The notes under the pieces are model-generated. The model searched no databases. It had not been told where the DNA came from and worked only from the letters and a program-made list of their open reading frames with translations. From Aquitalea denitrificans (GTDB lineage Bacteria; Pseudomonadota; Gammaproteobacteria; Burkholderiales; Chromobacteriaceae): DNA of 64,000 bases. This document shows positions 47,431 through 56,123 of the stretch, piece by piece. Numbering within the stretch: the stretch's first letter is position 1; each line of letters opens with the position of its first letter. The position numbers and the translations under genes were made by a program. The stretch is from positions 2,356,001 to 2,420,000 of the forward strand of contig NZ_CP047241.1 in the NCBI RefSeq assembly GCF_009856625.1. The letters are read 5' to 3'.

Positions 47431-48157
47431 ATTTAATTGCCACTCCATTTTATTATTTACGACAATGATATTAACAATCAAATCACATGCAACCACCATC
47501 AATCTTGAAAGCAAGCCAAGTTTAAAAATAATAAGCACAATATCATCAACAAATCATGAGCTATATATTAATTTAGACAAAATAACGTGCAAAATTAACT
47601 ATCCATACAGAACAGATGCATTATCTGCAAGATTATCTTCAGATAATGAATTTATTATTATTAATAACGGAGCATTTGCAAGCATAGGCGACTTGAAGAT
47701 ATGCACCAAAAACGGAATATATTTAAAAGATACTTTTAAAAACAACTCCATCACTCAAGACATCAATAAAAACACAAATTTATTAGTATTTTATATAGAC
47801 CCAACCATAGGAATGTACGATAAGAAAAGTAAATATAGCTATATCGCAGGAGTAATTATCAATAAAGCAATAAATGGATATGGTACCCTTCCAGATCCAT
47901 TAAAAATAAATCAAAAACAATTTTTCTCATACGATAGAAGTTCCAATGTAGATTTAGATCGCTCTCTTTTTGCAGGCCCTTATGATAAAGCATTTTTCTC
48001 ACCGGATGGAAAATATCTCGCATTAAAATCCAGCGCCATTTCCTGCAAGAAAGGTGCCTACCCTGGCGTATTTGAAACAACCCACTGGAAACAAGTTATT
48101 TTTAATGGACCAGATAGCAATAAAAAATGCCGGGCATTATTCCCACAACTGAAGTGA
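47414..48157 (+). CDS. Candidate periplasmic immunity protein
   Basis: A 247-residue protein starting inside the effector gene (17-base overlap; start chosen by the signal peptide MKKSSKFNCHSILLFTTM ending near SHA). It is Lys/Asn/Ile-rich and AT-rich, of no family I recognise. Position, overlap, export signal and a periplasmic target of the effector together suggest immunity. An ATG at 47408 is also possible. The last about 50 residues are almost identical to those of the next, broken copy. Confidence 0.75.
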   Translation: MKKSSKFNCHSILLFTTMILTIKSHATTINLESKPSLKIISTISSTNHELYINLDKITCKINYPYRTDALSARLSSDNEFIIINNGAFASIGDLKICTKNGIYLKDTFKNNSITQDINKNTNLLVFYIDPTIGMYDKKSKYSYIAGVIINKAINGYGTLPDPLKINQKQFFSYDRSSNVDLDRSLFAGPYDKAFFSPDGKYLALKSSAISCKKGAYPGVFETTHWKQVIFNGPDSNKKCRALFPQLK

Positions 48158-48180
48158 CGTAAATTTTCATAAAAATATAC

Positions 48181-48273
48181 CCTGCACGAAATCGGGACGC
48201 TATCGACGCACCAAAAAATTTTAAAGCAGATATATATGCCAAGAGATTTGGCTTTGCACTCAAGGAGAAATAA
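48181..48273 (+). pseudogene. Remnant of the effector C-terminus
   Basis: In frame these bases read APKNFKADIYAKRFGFALKE before a TAA, clearly paralogous to the effector tail (PENFSHVKYANRFGFAVKER). It immediately precedes the second immunity-like gene, so the whole effector-tail plus immunity block was duplicated and the effector part was lost. Confidence 0.85.
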
Positions 48274-48274
48274 A

Positions 48275-49025
48275 ATGCATGGCGCGTTCCAATTTACCAC
48301 CAAACTATTTTCATTGTTAATAATATATTGCGTTATGGTTAATAGTTCTCATGCGGCAACCATTTCGATTGATGGTTTAGATGCTTTGGTTTTAAAAAAA
48401 AACTGAGTTATCTTCCGGAGAAGATGTCAATCTGAATATCATTTACAATGGAAATGTTTGCACATTCCCCAAGACAATATTTTTGACTTCTGCAAAAATA
48501 TCATCCGACAAAAAATTTGTTATTTTAAATAATAAGCTATTTTTAAATTGGAGAGATATCAAATCTTGCAATTTAAACACTGATACAATCGGTCAATTAA
48601 ATATTAATCCTGATTATTATAATATTGAAGACATCAACGAGCAAAACAATCTAATAGCTTTGTATGTGGACCCTTTATTTGGGTGGCCATATGCAGCTAA
48701 AAGAAGTGAAAAATTTACGCTCATGGCCGCACTGGTAGACATGAAAAATCTATCCGAAATTATTTCAATTAAAAAGAAACCATTTTACAATGAAAATCGC
48801 ACAGACTCGATAGAATTAGATAAACATTCATTTATCAATGCCCTTAGCACTGACAAGGCTTTTTTCTCACCGAATGGAAAATATCTCGCATTAAAATATA
48901 GCGCCATTTCCTGCAAGAAAGGCTCCTACCCTGGCGTATTTGAAACCACACACTGGAAACAGGTGATTTTTAATGGCCCTGATAGCAATAAAAAATGCCG
49001 GGCATTATTTCCACAACTGAAGTGA
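48275..49025 (+). pseudogene. Second immunity-like gene, broken by a homopolymer frameshift
   Basis: The ATG at 48275 after AAGGAGAAATAAA starts a secreted protein (signal peptide ending SSHA). A run of nine A at 48394-48402 throws the frame into a TGA at 48404; with eight A the frame runs on as a full-length paralogue of the preceding gene to a TGA at 49023-49025. The C-terminal about 50 residues match that gene nearly exactly (FFSPNGKYLALKYSAISCKK). It may be a genuine loss, a slippage-controlled gene or a sequencing error. Confidence 0.8.
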
Positions 49026-49059
49026 CATACTTTCACAAATCGATATGCTCTGCGTAAGC

Positions 49060-49113
49060 CCAAAAAAATGCCACCCCGCAGGGTGGCCAATACAGAGAAT
49101 GACGTTTACGCCA
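49060..49113 (-). terminator. galC terminator (original copy of the repeat)
   Basis: GCCACCC (49070-49076) pairs with GGGTGGC (49081-49087), followed by a T run on the minus strand (49062-49068). It ends the gallate operon and is duplicated at 41801-41854. Confidence 0.88.
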
Positions 49114-49120
49114 GCAAACG

Positions 49121-49804
49121 TCAGTCGAGATATCTGAGTCCGGCCTTGGCCAGCGGCTCGCGCATTGCATACATGTCCAGGCCCAGCACGCCGGAAGCCA
49201 GCTTGGCGCGTTTTTCGCCCTCGAACGATTCGCGCTTTTGCGCCGCCGCCAGCGTTTCCACTGCACGGGCGGCCGGTACGCACACCACGCCGTCGTCGTC
49301 CGCCACAATCACATCGCCCGGATGTACCAGCATGCCGGCGCACACCACCGGGATATTCACCGAGCCCAGCGTGGCCTTGATGGTGCCTTTGCTGCTGATG
49401 GCGCGGCTCCAGACCGGGAAGTCCATTTCCTGCAGGGTTTTGACGTCGCGCACGCCGGCGTCGATGATCAGCGCCCGCGCGCCGCGTGCCTGGAAGCTGG
49501 TGGCCAGCAGGTCGCCAAAGTAGCCGTCGGTGCATTCCGAGGTGACGCCTGCCACCACGATGTCGCCCGGCTGAATCTGTTCTGCCGCCACGTGCAGCAT
49601 CCAGTTGTCGCCCGGTTGCAGCAGCACGGTGACCGCGGTGCCGGATACCTGCTTGCCGGCAAAGATGGGGCGCATATAGGGCTTGAGCAGGCCAACGCGG
49701 CCCATGGCTTCGTGCACGGTGGCCGAGCCGAGGGCTGCCAGCGCATCGGCGGCGGCGCGGTCGGCGCGGGTGATGTTGCGGTATACCACTCCGAGTTCGT
49801 ACAT
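49121..49804 (-). CDS. galC: 4-carboxy-4-hydroxy-2-oxoadipate aldolase
   Basis: Class II aldolase of 227 residues, the last step of gallate breakdown, giving pyruvate and oxaloacetate; homologues also decarboxylate oxaloacetate. It belongs to the RraA-like fold of the HMG/CHA aldolases: motifs [25 protein letters not shown] and [18 protein letters not shown] fit, with metal-binding Asp and catalytic Arg in GVRD. The ATG at 49804 is preceded by AGGAAG. A hairpin separates it from the hydratase upstream. A decayed copy of its middle lies at 41860-41990. Confidence 0.93.
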   Translation of the reverse strand: MYELGVVYRNITRADRAAADALAALGSATVHEAMGRVGLLKPYMRPIFAGKQVSGTAVTVLLQPGDNWMLHVAAEQIQPGDIVVAGVTSECTDGYFGDLLATSFQARGARALIIDAGVRDVKTLQEMDFPVWSRAISSKGTIKATLGSVNIPVVCAGMLVHPGDVIVADDDGVVCVPAARAVETLAAAQKRESFEGEKRAKLASGVLGLDMYAMREPLAKAGLRYLD

Positions 49805-49843
49805 GGTGTTGTCTTCCTTAATCTGTTTTATCTGCCAGGTGAA

Positions 49844-49873
49844 CAAAAGCCCTGGGTGTCAGCGGGGCTTTTG
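49844..49873 (-). terminator. Hairpin between hydratase and aldolase genes, possible attenuator
   Basis: CAAAAGCCC (49844-49852) pairs with GGGCTTTTG (49865-49873), with T-rich sequence following on the minus strand. It lies inside the gal operon, so it may act as a partial terminator that lowers galC expression. Confidence 0.65.
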
Positions 49874-49879
49874 CCAGCC

Positions 49880-50905
49880 TTACCGGCCGCGGGCTTTCAG
49901 GGCCGCATCCAGTCGCGGATACACGCGTCGGGCATTGCCTTCAAAGATTTGCTGCCGCTCGGCATCGCTCAGTGCTGCCGCTTCGATGTAGCGCTTGGTG
50001 TCGTCGTAGTAGTGGCCGGTTTCCGGGTCGATGCCGCGTACCGCGCCAATCATTTCGCTGGCAAACAGCACGTTGTCCACCGGGATAACCTTGGTCAGCA
50101 GGTCGATGCCCGGCTGGTGGTAGACGCAGGTGTCAAAGAAGATGTTGTTGAGCAGGTGGTCCTTGAGCAGCGGCTTTTTCATTTCCTGCGCCAGCCCGCG
50201 GAAGCGGCCCCAGTGGTAGGGCACGGCGCCGCCGCCGTGCGGAATGACAAAGCGCAGCGTGGGGAAATCGCTAAACAGGTCCGAAGTCAGGCATTGCATG
50301 AAGGCGGTGGTATCCGCGTTCAGGTAGTGCGCGCCGGTGGTGTGGAAGGCACAGTTACAGCTGGTGGACACGTGCACCATGGCCGGAATGTCGTACTCCA
50401 CCATTTTTTCGTAGATGGGGTACCAGTGGCGGTCGGACAGCGGCGGGCTGGTCCAGTGGCCGCCGGACGGGTCCGGGTTGAGGTTGATGCCGACAAAGCC
50501 GTAGTCCTTGATGCAGCGCTCCAGCTCCGGGATGGAGGTGGCCGGATCGACACCGGGCGACTGCGGCAGCATGGCCGCACCGATGAAGTGCTCGGGGAAC
50601 AGCTGGCTGACGCGGTAGCACAGTTCGTTGCAGATGGCCGCCCAGGTGGACGAGGTGTTGAAGTCACCGATGTGGTGGGCCATGAAGCTGGCGCGCGGGC
50701 TGAAGATGGTGAGGTCGGAGCCGCGCTGCTTCATCAGCCGCAACTGGTTGCTTTCGATGGTGTCGCGCAGCTCGTCGTCGGAGATCTTCAGCTCGGAGGG
50801 CTTGGGGCCCAGTTCGGGCGTGGAGAGGTTGTCGATCTGGCGTTTGCGCCAGTCTTCCAGCGCCTTGGGAGCGGTGGTGTAGTGACCGTGGATGTCGATG
50901 ATCAT
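49880..50905 (-). CDS. ligJ: 4-oxalomesaconate hydratase, LigJ type
   Basis: Hydrates 4-oxalomesaconate to 4-carboxy-4-hydroxy-2-oxoadipate. The 341-residue protein is an amidohydrolase-superfamily member (MIIDIHGHYTTAPKAL with the HxH metal motif, FVIPHGGGAVPYHWGR, FASEMIGAVRG). This is the LigJ form of protocatechuate 4,5-cleavage and gallate pathways rather than the unrelated GalB of Pseudomonas putida. The ATG at 50905 matches the family start; a longer upstream frame is not used. Confidence 0.93.
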   Translation of the reverse strand: MIIDIHGHYTTAPKALEDWRKRQIDNLSTPELGPKPSELKISDDELRDTIESNQLRLMKQRGSDLTIFSPRASFMAHHIGDFNTSSTWAAICNELCYRVSQLFPEHFIGAAMLPQSPGVDPATSIPELERCIKDYGFVGINLNPDPSGGHWTSPPLSDRHWYPIYEKMVEYDIPAMVHVSTSCNCAFHTTGAHYLNADTTAFMQCLTSDLFSDFPTLRFVIPHGGGAVPYHWGRFRGLAQEMKKPLLKDHLLNNIFFDTCVYHQPGIDLLTKVIPVDNVLFASEMIGAVRGIDPETGHYYDDTKRYIEAAALSDAERQQIFEGNARRVYPRLDAALKARGR

Positions 50906-50959
50906 GGTGTGATTCCTTGTTGTCTGGCCGCCGCCCAGCGGGCAGCGGCACTGCAATAC

Positions 50960-52255
50960 TCAGCCCTGCTTGTTCTGATCCCAGGCCAGCGCGCCAGCAT
51001 CCTTGCCGGTGACCGAATACAGCGCACCCGGTGCATTGCGGGTGGCCTGGAACTGCTCCAGCGTCTGGCCACGCATGGCGGCGTAAATGTGCAGATTGGA
51101 CACGCCAACCACCGCACCCAATTTTTCCAGACCGAAGAAAATCACGCCGTAGCGGATCAGCGCATCCCAGTCGCGTCGTTCCAGCATGTCGGCTTCCTCG
51201 GCCGTCAAGCCGGCCTTGGCATAGGCAGCTTGCGGGTCGTTCAGGAACAGCGCACGGTGTGCCGGATCAATCATGTCGCGCAGGAACTTGTTGAGGCGAT
51301 AGGTGCGCAGGCTGGCTGCCAGCGTGAACGGATGGGTGCCGGTGAGCTTCTCCGCCCCGGCCAGCTCGCGTTCCATGGCGTGGCGCAGGTCGGCCGTGCG
51401 TGGCTTGGGCAACGGCAGGCTGGCGTTTTCGTAAATGGCGGTGGCAATGCCGGTCATCGACGGCAGATAGTAGGTCTGGTGGATTTTCTTCACCTGTGAG
51501 GACAGCGCGCCGCGCATGATCAGCCACATGATGACTTCCGCGCCTTCCACCCCGCCCAGCTCGGCGTAATCGGCCAGGGTCAGCCGGGTGAGTGCCTGCG
51601 GGTCTTTTTCGAACAAGTCGAGGAACTGCAAATCCCACTCCGGGTTATTGAAGCCGCAACGGGCGCCATGTACCTGGTGCGACAGGCCGCCGGTGGCGAC
51701 GATGGCCACTTTCAGGTCTTCCGGATAGCTTTCGATGGCATCGCGCAAGGCCTTGCCCAGCTTGTAACAGCGCGCGGCGGATGGCACCGGAAACTGCAAC
51801 ACCCCCACGGCCAGCGGCACGATGGGTACGTCCCAGTCGCTATTGCCGTTGTTGAGCATGGACAGCGGCGACAGGCAGCCATGATCCAGCTTCTTGTCCT
51901 GGAAGAAGGACATGTCGAACTCGGCGGCCATCAGGCTGGCACCGATATGGCGCGACAGCGCGGCATGGCCGGCTACCGGCGGCAGGTCGCGTGCGCCGCC
52001 GCCCTCGTCCGCCACGTCGTAGCGCTGGTCTATGCCCAGGGTGAAGGCGGAGTAATGGTCGAAGAAGAAAGACGTGACATGGTCGTTGTAGATCATGAAC
52101 AGCACGTCCGGCTTTTTCTCTGCCAGCCAGGCCTTGACCGGGGCAAAGGCTTCGAAGATGGGTGCCCACACCGGGTCGTCCTGCTTGTTGCGATCCACCG
52201 CAAAACCGATGGTTGGGGTATGGGAACAGGCGATGCCGCCAATGATGGTTGCCAT
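50960..52255 (-). CDS. galA: Gallate dioxygenase
   Basis: Extradiol dioxygenase of 431 residues that opens the gallate ring to 4-oxalomesaconate with Fe(II) and O2. The N-terminal about 280 residues are the LigB-like catalytic domain (IIGGIACSHTPTIG with the first iron histidine, YNDHVTSFFFD, VATGGLSHQVHG), and the C-terminal about 110 are the fused LigA-like domain (NKFLRDMIDPAHRALFLNDP, FFGLEKLGAVVG). This single-chain fusion and length are those of GalA/DesB, not of the two-subunit protocatechuate 4,5-dioxygenase. Confidence 0.94.
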   Translation of the reverse strand: MATIIGGIACSHTPTIGFAVDRNKQDDPVWAPIFEAFAPVKAWLAEKKPDVLFMIYNDHVTSFFFDHYSAFTLGIDQRYDVADEGGGARDLPPVAGHAALSRHIGASLMAAEFDMSFFQDKKLDHGCLSPLSMLNNGNSDWDVPIVPLAVGVLQFPVPSAARCYKLGKALRDAIESYPEDLKVAIVATGGLSHQVHGARCGFNNPEWDLQFLDLFEKDPQALTRLTLADYAELGGVEGAEVIMWLIMRGALSSQVKKIHQTYYLPSMTGIATAIYENASLPLPKPRTADLRHAMERELAGAEKLTGTHPFTLAASLRTYRLNKFLRDMIDPAHRALFLNDPQAAYAKAGLTAEEADMLERRDWDALIRYGVIFFGLEKLGAVVGVSNLHIYAAMRGQTLEQFQATRNAPGALYSVTGKDAGALAWDQNKQG

Positions 52256-52336
52256 ATCAGGTCTGCCTTCTTGCGTATGTCAGAAACCGGCGCTACACGT
52301 GGCAGCGCCGCTTGCTTGTATAAATGGAATGAATGA

Positions 52337-53662
52337 TCAGGCTTGTGTGCGGGCTTGCAGGCTGCCAGCCAGAATGGACGCAGCGGCAATCACCGCCGGC
52401 ACCGCCAGCGCCAGGAAGATGGACTCGAAGCCCCAGCCCAGGCTGAGCAGCACACCGCCAATGGACGAACCCAGAATGCTGCCCAGACGGCCCACCCCCA
52501 GCATCCAGCTGACGCCGGTAGCGCGGGCCATGGTGGGATAGCAGCCCGGTGCATAGGCGTTCAGGCCGGTTTGCGCACCGCTCAGGCAGAAGCCGGTGGC
52601 CAGGATGGCCAGCACGATCCAGGCCGAATTCAGGCCGCTGCTACCCAGTACCACCAATGCCACGCCACCCAGCAGGTAGGATGCGCTGATCACGCGGCTG
52701 GGCTTGATACGGTCCATGGCAAAACCCACCACGATGGCACCCACGGTGCCACCCAGCTGGAACATCGCCGTCAGGGTGGAGGCGCGGTCAATCGAGATGC
52801 CTGCGTCTTTCATCATGGTGGGCAGCCAGCTGGTGGTGAGGTAGATCACCAACAGGCCCATGAAGTAAGTCAGCCACAGGCTGAAGGTTTTCAGCGCATA
52901 GCCTTGCGAAAACAGCACACCCAGTGGCTGCTTGGCGCTGACCGGCGCTTCTTGCGACACGAACACCTGGTAGCTGTCCAGCTTCACCTGGCACACACGG
53001 GAGAGCAGCGGACGCACACGCTCGGCCGGGGCACCCTTGCCCACCAGATAACGGGCGGATTCCGGCAGCAGGAAAAACATGAAGGGCAGCAACAGCAGCG
53101 GCATCAGGCCGCCAAAGGTCAGCACGGCCTGCCAGCCAAAGCGCGGGGTCAGCCAGGCGGCGGCAAAGCCGATGGCGGCCGAACCCAGGTTGAAACCGGT
53201 AAACATGGTGGCAATCACCGAGGAGCGGATGCGCTCCGGAATGTATTCCGAAATCAGCGTGGTGGTATTGGGCATGGCCGCACCCAGCGCCAGGCCAGTG
53301 ACAAAACGCAGCGCCGCCATGGACTGCGGCGTAGTGGCATGCGCGGTAGCCAGCGTGGCCAAGCCGAAACCCAGCACCGAAGCCAGCAACACTTTGCGCC
53401 GGCCAAACCAGTCAGCCGAAGAGCCGGCCAGCAAGGCACCCACGGCCAGGCCGATAGGCGCAGCGCCCATCACCACGCCAAAGGCCGGGCGCGAGATATG
53501 CCACTCACCCAGAATGCTGGGCGCGACAAAGCCCATGATGGCCACATCCATGCCATCCACGGCGACAATCAGGAAACACAACACCACCAGCCCCCACTGG
53601 AAGGCTGACATCTTGCGCGCGTTGATGAAGGCACGCACATCCAGTACTTCTGCCTGATTCAT
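52337..53662 (-). CDS. galT: MFS aromatic acid transporter, GalT-like
   Basis: A 441-residue major-facilitator protein of the aromatic acid:H+ symporter (AAHS) family with 12 spans. The family marks D-G-x-D in the first span (FLIVAVDGMDVAIMGF), the GSSADWFGRRKVLL loop and the fourth-span GAAMPNTTTLISEYIPERIR segment are present. Context points to gallate import. The ATG at 53662 follows GGAGGAGAGATTC. It lies 81 bases upstream of gallate dioxygenase. Confidence 0.92.
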   Translation of the reverse strand: MNQAEVLDVRAFINARKMSAFQWGLVVLCFLIVAVDGMDVAIMGFVAPSILGEWHISRPAFGVVMGAAPIGLAVGALLAGSSADWFGRRKVLLASVLGFGLATLATAHATTPQSMAALRFVTGLALGAAMPNTTTLISEYIPERIRSSVIATMFTGFNLGSAAIGFAAAWLTPRFGWQAVLTFGGLMPLLLLPFMFFLLPESARYLVGKGAPAERVRPLLSRVCQVKLDSYQVFVSQEAPVSAKQPLGVLFSQGYALKTFSLWLTYFMGLLVIYLTTSWLPTMMKDAGISIDRASTLTAMFQLGGTVGAIVVGFAMDRIKPSRVISASYLLGGVALVVLGSSGLNSAWIVLAILATGFCLSGAQTGLNAYAPGCYPTMARATGVSWMLGVGRLGSILGSSIGGVLLSLGWGFESIFLALAVPAVIAAASILAGSLQARTQA

Positions 53663-53768
53663 GAATCTCTCCTCCAAATGCGTTGTTGCATTGTTGTAAT
53701 ACGGCGAACGTTGGGCGCAGATCGAGCCGCGTCCTATGGTTTTTTTATCTTTTGAAACACTGGCCCGA

Positions 53769-54854
53769 TCAGGCCGGGTAAGGCAGCAGTACCTGGCCAC
53801 GGAACAGCGGCCGGGCGGTGCGTATCAGCGCCACCGCGGGTGCTGCGTCTGGCTGCGCTGTCAGGCGGATGGTGAATTCACCGGTGGGGTGCTCCACCGA
53901 GATGGCCGCGCTGCCGCCATCCAGCACCGCCAGACCGCCGGCAACGCTGGCCGCGTCGGCACAGGCGGTGGCGACGGAAGCCGCACCCAGCACGCCGATG
54001 GCGTCATGGCACTTTTTCGGGATAAAGGTACGGGTATGAATGGCCCCGCCGGCAATCGGCGCGGCAATCAGCGTCATCTTGGGCACCACGCGCTCGCTGA
54101 CATCGCCCAGGCCCATACGCGGGCCGACAGCCAGGCGGATGGCTTCCAGCTCGCGCTTGAAGCTGTCATTGGCATCCAGCTCGACCGGGCTTTCATAACC
54201 GGTAATGCCCAGGTCGGCAGCACGCAGCAGCACCACCGGCATGCCGTTGTCGATGCAGCTGACCGCCACGCCGCCCACCACGTCCTGTGCCTGCCCGGTG
54301 GGATAGAGCGCGCCGCAGGAGGAACCGGCCACATCGGCAAACTGCAGTTCGATGGCGGCAGCACTGCCGGGAACGCCACTGATGCGGGTGTGGCCTTGGT
54401 AGCTCACCTTGCCGCCCGGCGTGGGCAGCACGGCCTGGCACAGTGATTTGGTATTCACCATGTGGATGCGCACGCGGGTTTCGCCATCGGCGCAGGGCAG
54501 CAAGCCCTCCTCCAGCGCAAACGGGGCGACGGCAGCCAGGATATTGCCGCAGGTGGGGGCGTAGTCGATGCGCTTGGCACCGATCACCAGTTGGCCGAAC
54601 AGGTAGTCGATATCGGCATCGTCCCGGCTGGAGCGAGAGATGATGGCGATCTTGGTGGTCAGCGGATGGGCACCGCCAATGCCGTCGATCTGCCGGGTGT
54701 CGATTCCGTCCATGGCGGCCAGCAGCAGGCGATCGCGCTCGGCCGGGTCGGCCGGCAGATCAGCCGCGTGAAAAAAGGCCGCCTTGGAGGTGCCGCCGCG
54801 CATCCACACACAGGGCAGCGCCTGCAAGCCAGCATAAGACTGTGTCGATTCCAT
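53769..54854 (-). CDS. galD: 4-oxalomesaconate tautomerase
   Basis: A 361-residue PrpF-family isomerase that converts the keto form of 4-oxalomesaconate made by gallate dioxygenase to the enol form used by the hydratase. The PrpF hallmarks are present: PCVWMRGGTSKAAFF at the start, IDGIGGAHPLTTKIAI, YAPTCGNILAAVAPFA with an active-site cysteine. The ATG at 54854 follows GGAGGAGAAAC. It is the first gene of the operon order galD-galT-galA-ligJ-galC. Confidence 0.94.
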   Translation of the reverse strand: MESTQSYAGLQALPCVWMRGGTSKAAFFHAADLPADPAERDRLLLAAMDGIDTRQIDGIGGAHPLTTKIAIISRSSRDDADIDYLFGQLVIGAKRIDYAPTCGNILAAVAPFALEEGLLPCADGETRVRIHMVNTKSLCQAVLPTPGGKVSYQGHTRISGVPGSAAAIELQFADVAGSSCGALYPTGQAQDVVGGVAVSCIDNGMPVVLLRAADLGITGYESPVELDANDSFKRELEAIRLAVGPRMGLGDVSERVVPKMTLIAAPIAGGAIHTRTFIPKKCHDAIGVLGAASVATACADAASVAGGLAVLDGGSAAISVEHPTGEFTIRLTAQPDAAPAVALIRTARPLFRGQVLLPYPA

Positions 54855-54885
54855 GTTTCTCCTCCGCGTTGTCTGGGCCAACTGC

Positions 54886-54900
54886 TTGTTGTGCCAACAA
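54886..54900. promoter_or_regulatory. Palindrome in the galD leader, candidate LysR operator
   Basis: TTGTTGTGCCAACAA has perfect 6-base arms and the T-N11-A spacing of LysR-type binding sites. It lies 31 bases upstream of the galD ATG, overlapping the expected promoter of the gal operon. Confidence 0.55.
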
Positions 54901-55008
54901 TATATGCGGAGGAAAGACGGGCGACTTTGCCCCTTCGTGACCGTGCCTTCTCATTTTGTGAAAGCCGGCGTTCAGGAATGCATGCCGGCAGATAGCCGGT
55001 GAGCAGGC

Positions 55009-55923
55009 TCAGGGCAGCAGATTGTCGCCGCGATTGATGTGGTGGGCGGCGCGGTGCAAATGGGTAAGCAGATGGCGCACCACCGGGGCCAGCGCCAGCT
55101 CCTGGCGCAGGATGGCACCTACTTGCAGCGGCAGGCCGGGTTCGGCCAGCGCGATGGGCGAAACATAGCTGGCCAGCCAGGACTGGCGGGCAATCTGCCG
55201 GGGCAGCAAGGCCACGTAGTCGCCGGTGGACACCAGCGACAACAAGGCCAGGGTGGAGTTGACCAGCGCGCCTTGCTGCGGCGCCTCCAGGCCATTGCGT
55301 TCGAACAAGGCCCGCGCATAGCCCGCACGGTGGTCGGTGCCGGTATACACCCAGGGTGCAGCTTGCAAATCCTGTAGCGAGCGGGCCTCCAGCCAGCGGC
55401 TGCCCTTGCGCGCCGCCGGAATCATCTCGGTGTGCAGCAGGGGTTCGACATAAAACTCCCCGGCAGCCAGATCATCCGGAATGCCGCCGACGGTGATGTC
55501 CACCTCGCCGGTGCGCAGCTTTTGCAGTTGCGCCACATACAGCTCCTCGCTGATGCGCAGCTGGATTTGCGGAAACTCGCGCACAAAGGTGCGCATGGCT
55601 TCGGGGATCAGCAGCATCACCGCCAAGGGCACCGCGCCGATATGCAGCTTGCCCACCATGTGGCCGCCGATCTGGCTGATTTCATCGGCAGCGGCCTCCA
55701 GCTCGTGGCGGGCGCGCACCGCCCGTTCATACAGCACCCGCCCTTGCGCGGTAGGCAACACCCCGCGTGAGGAGCGCAGCAGCAGGGGCGCGGCCAGTTC
55801 CAGCTCCAGCTCGCGAATCATCCGGGTGAGCGCCGGTTGCGAGCAGCCGATTCGGCGCGCTGCTGCACGCATGCTGCCCTCTTCCACCGCGGCTATCAGC
55901 GCGGCCAGTGTTGCCAGTTTCAT
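55009..55923 (-). CDS. LysR-type regulator of the gallate operon
   Basis: A 304-residue LysR protein: winged helix (MKLATLAALIAAVEEGSMRAAARRIGCSQP) and substrate-binding domain. The ATG at 55923 follows AAGGGGATGCA. Same strand as and upstream of galD, and 200 bases divergent from a second LysR gene. By position it probably responds to gallate or a pathway intermediate; its opening resembles GalR/GbpR-like members. Confidence 0.9.
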   Translation of the reverse strand: MKLATLAALIAAVEEGSMRAAARRIGCSQPALTRMIRELELELAAPLLLRSSRGVLPTAQGRVLYERAVRARHELEAAADEISQIGGHMVGKLHIGAVPLAVMLLIPEAMRTFVREFPQIQLRISEELYVAQLQKLRTGEVDITVGGIPDDLAAGEFYVEPLLHTEMIPAARKGSRWLEARSLQDLQAAPWVYTGTDHRAGYARALFERNGLEAPQQGALVNSTLALLSLVSTGDYVALLPRQIARQSWLASYVSPIALAEPGLPLQVGAILRQELALAPVVRHLLTHLHRAAHHINRGDNLLP

Positions 55924-56123
55924 TGCATCCCCTTCGGCAGGTGCTTCTGACTTGTCATTCCGGCGATCAGGAAAGCTGATCACAGACACGGTTTTGACAT
56001 CTGCATCGAATAGCACCATAGCCGCAGAATGTGCGCCAAAGCAAAAAAACATGCCGGTCCGCAGCGGGTGCGCCAGAGAAACACCGGGCGGTCACGGCCA
56101 TTGCATCGCTGGAGGAGAGACTC

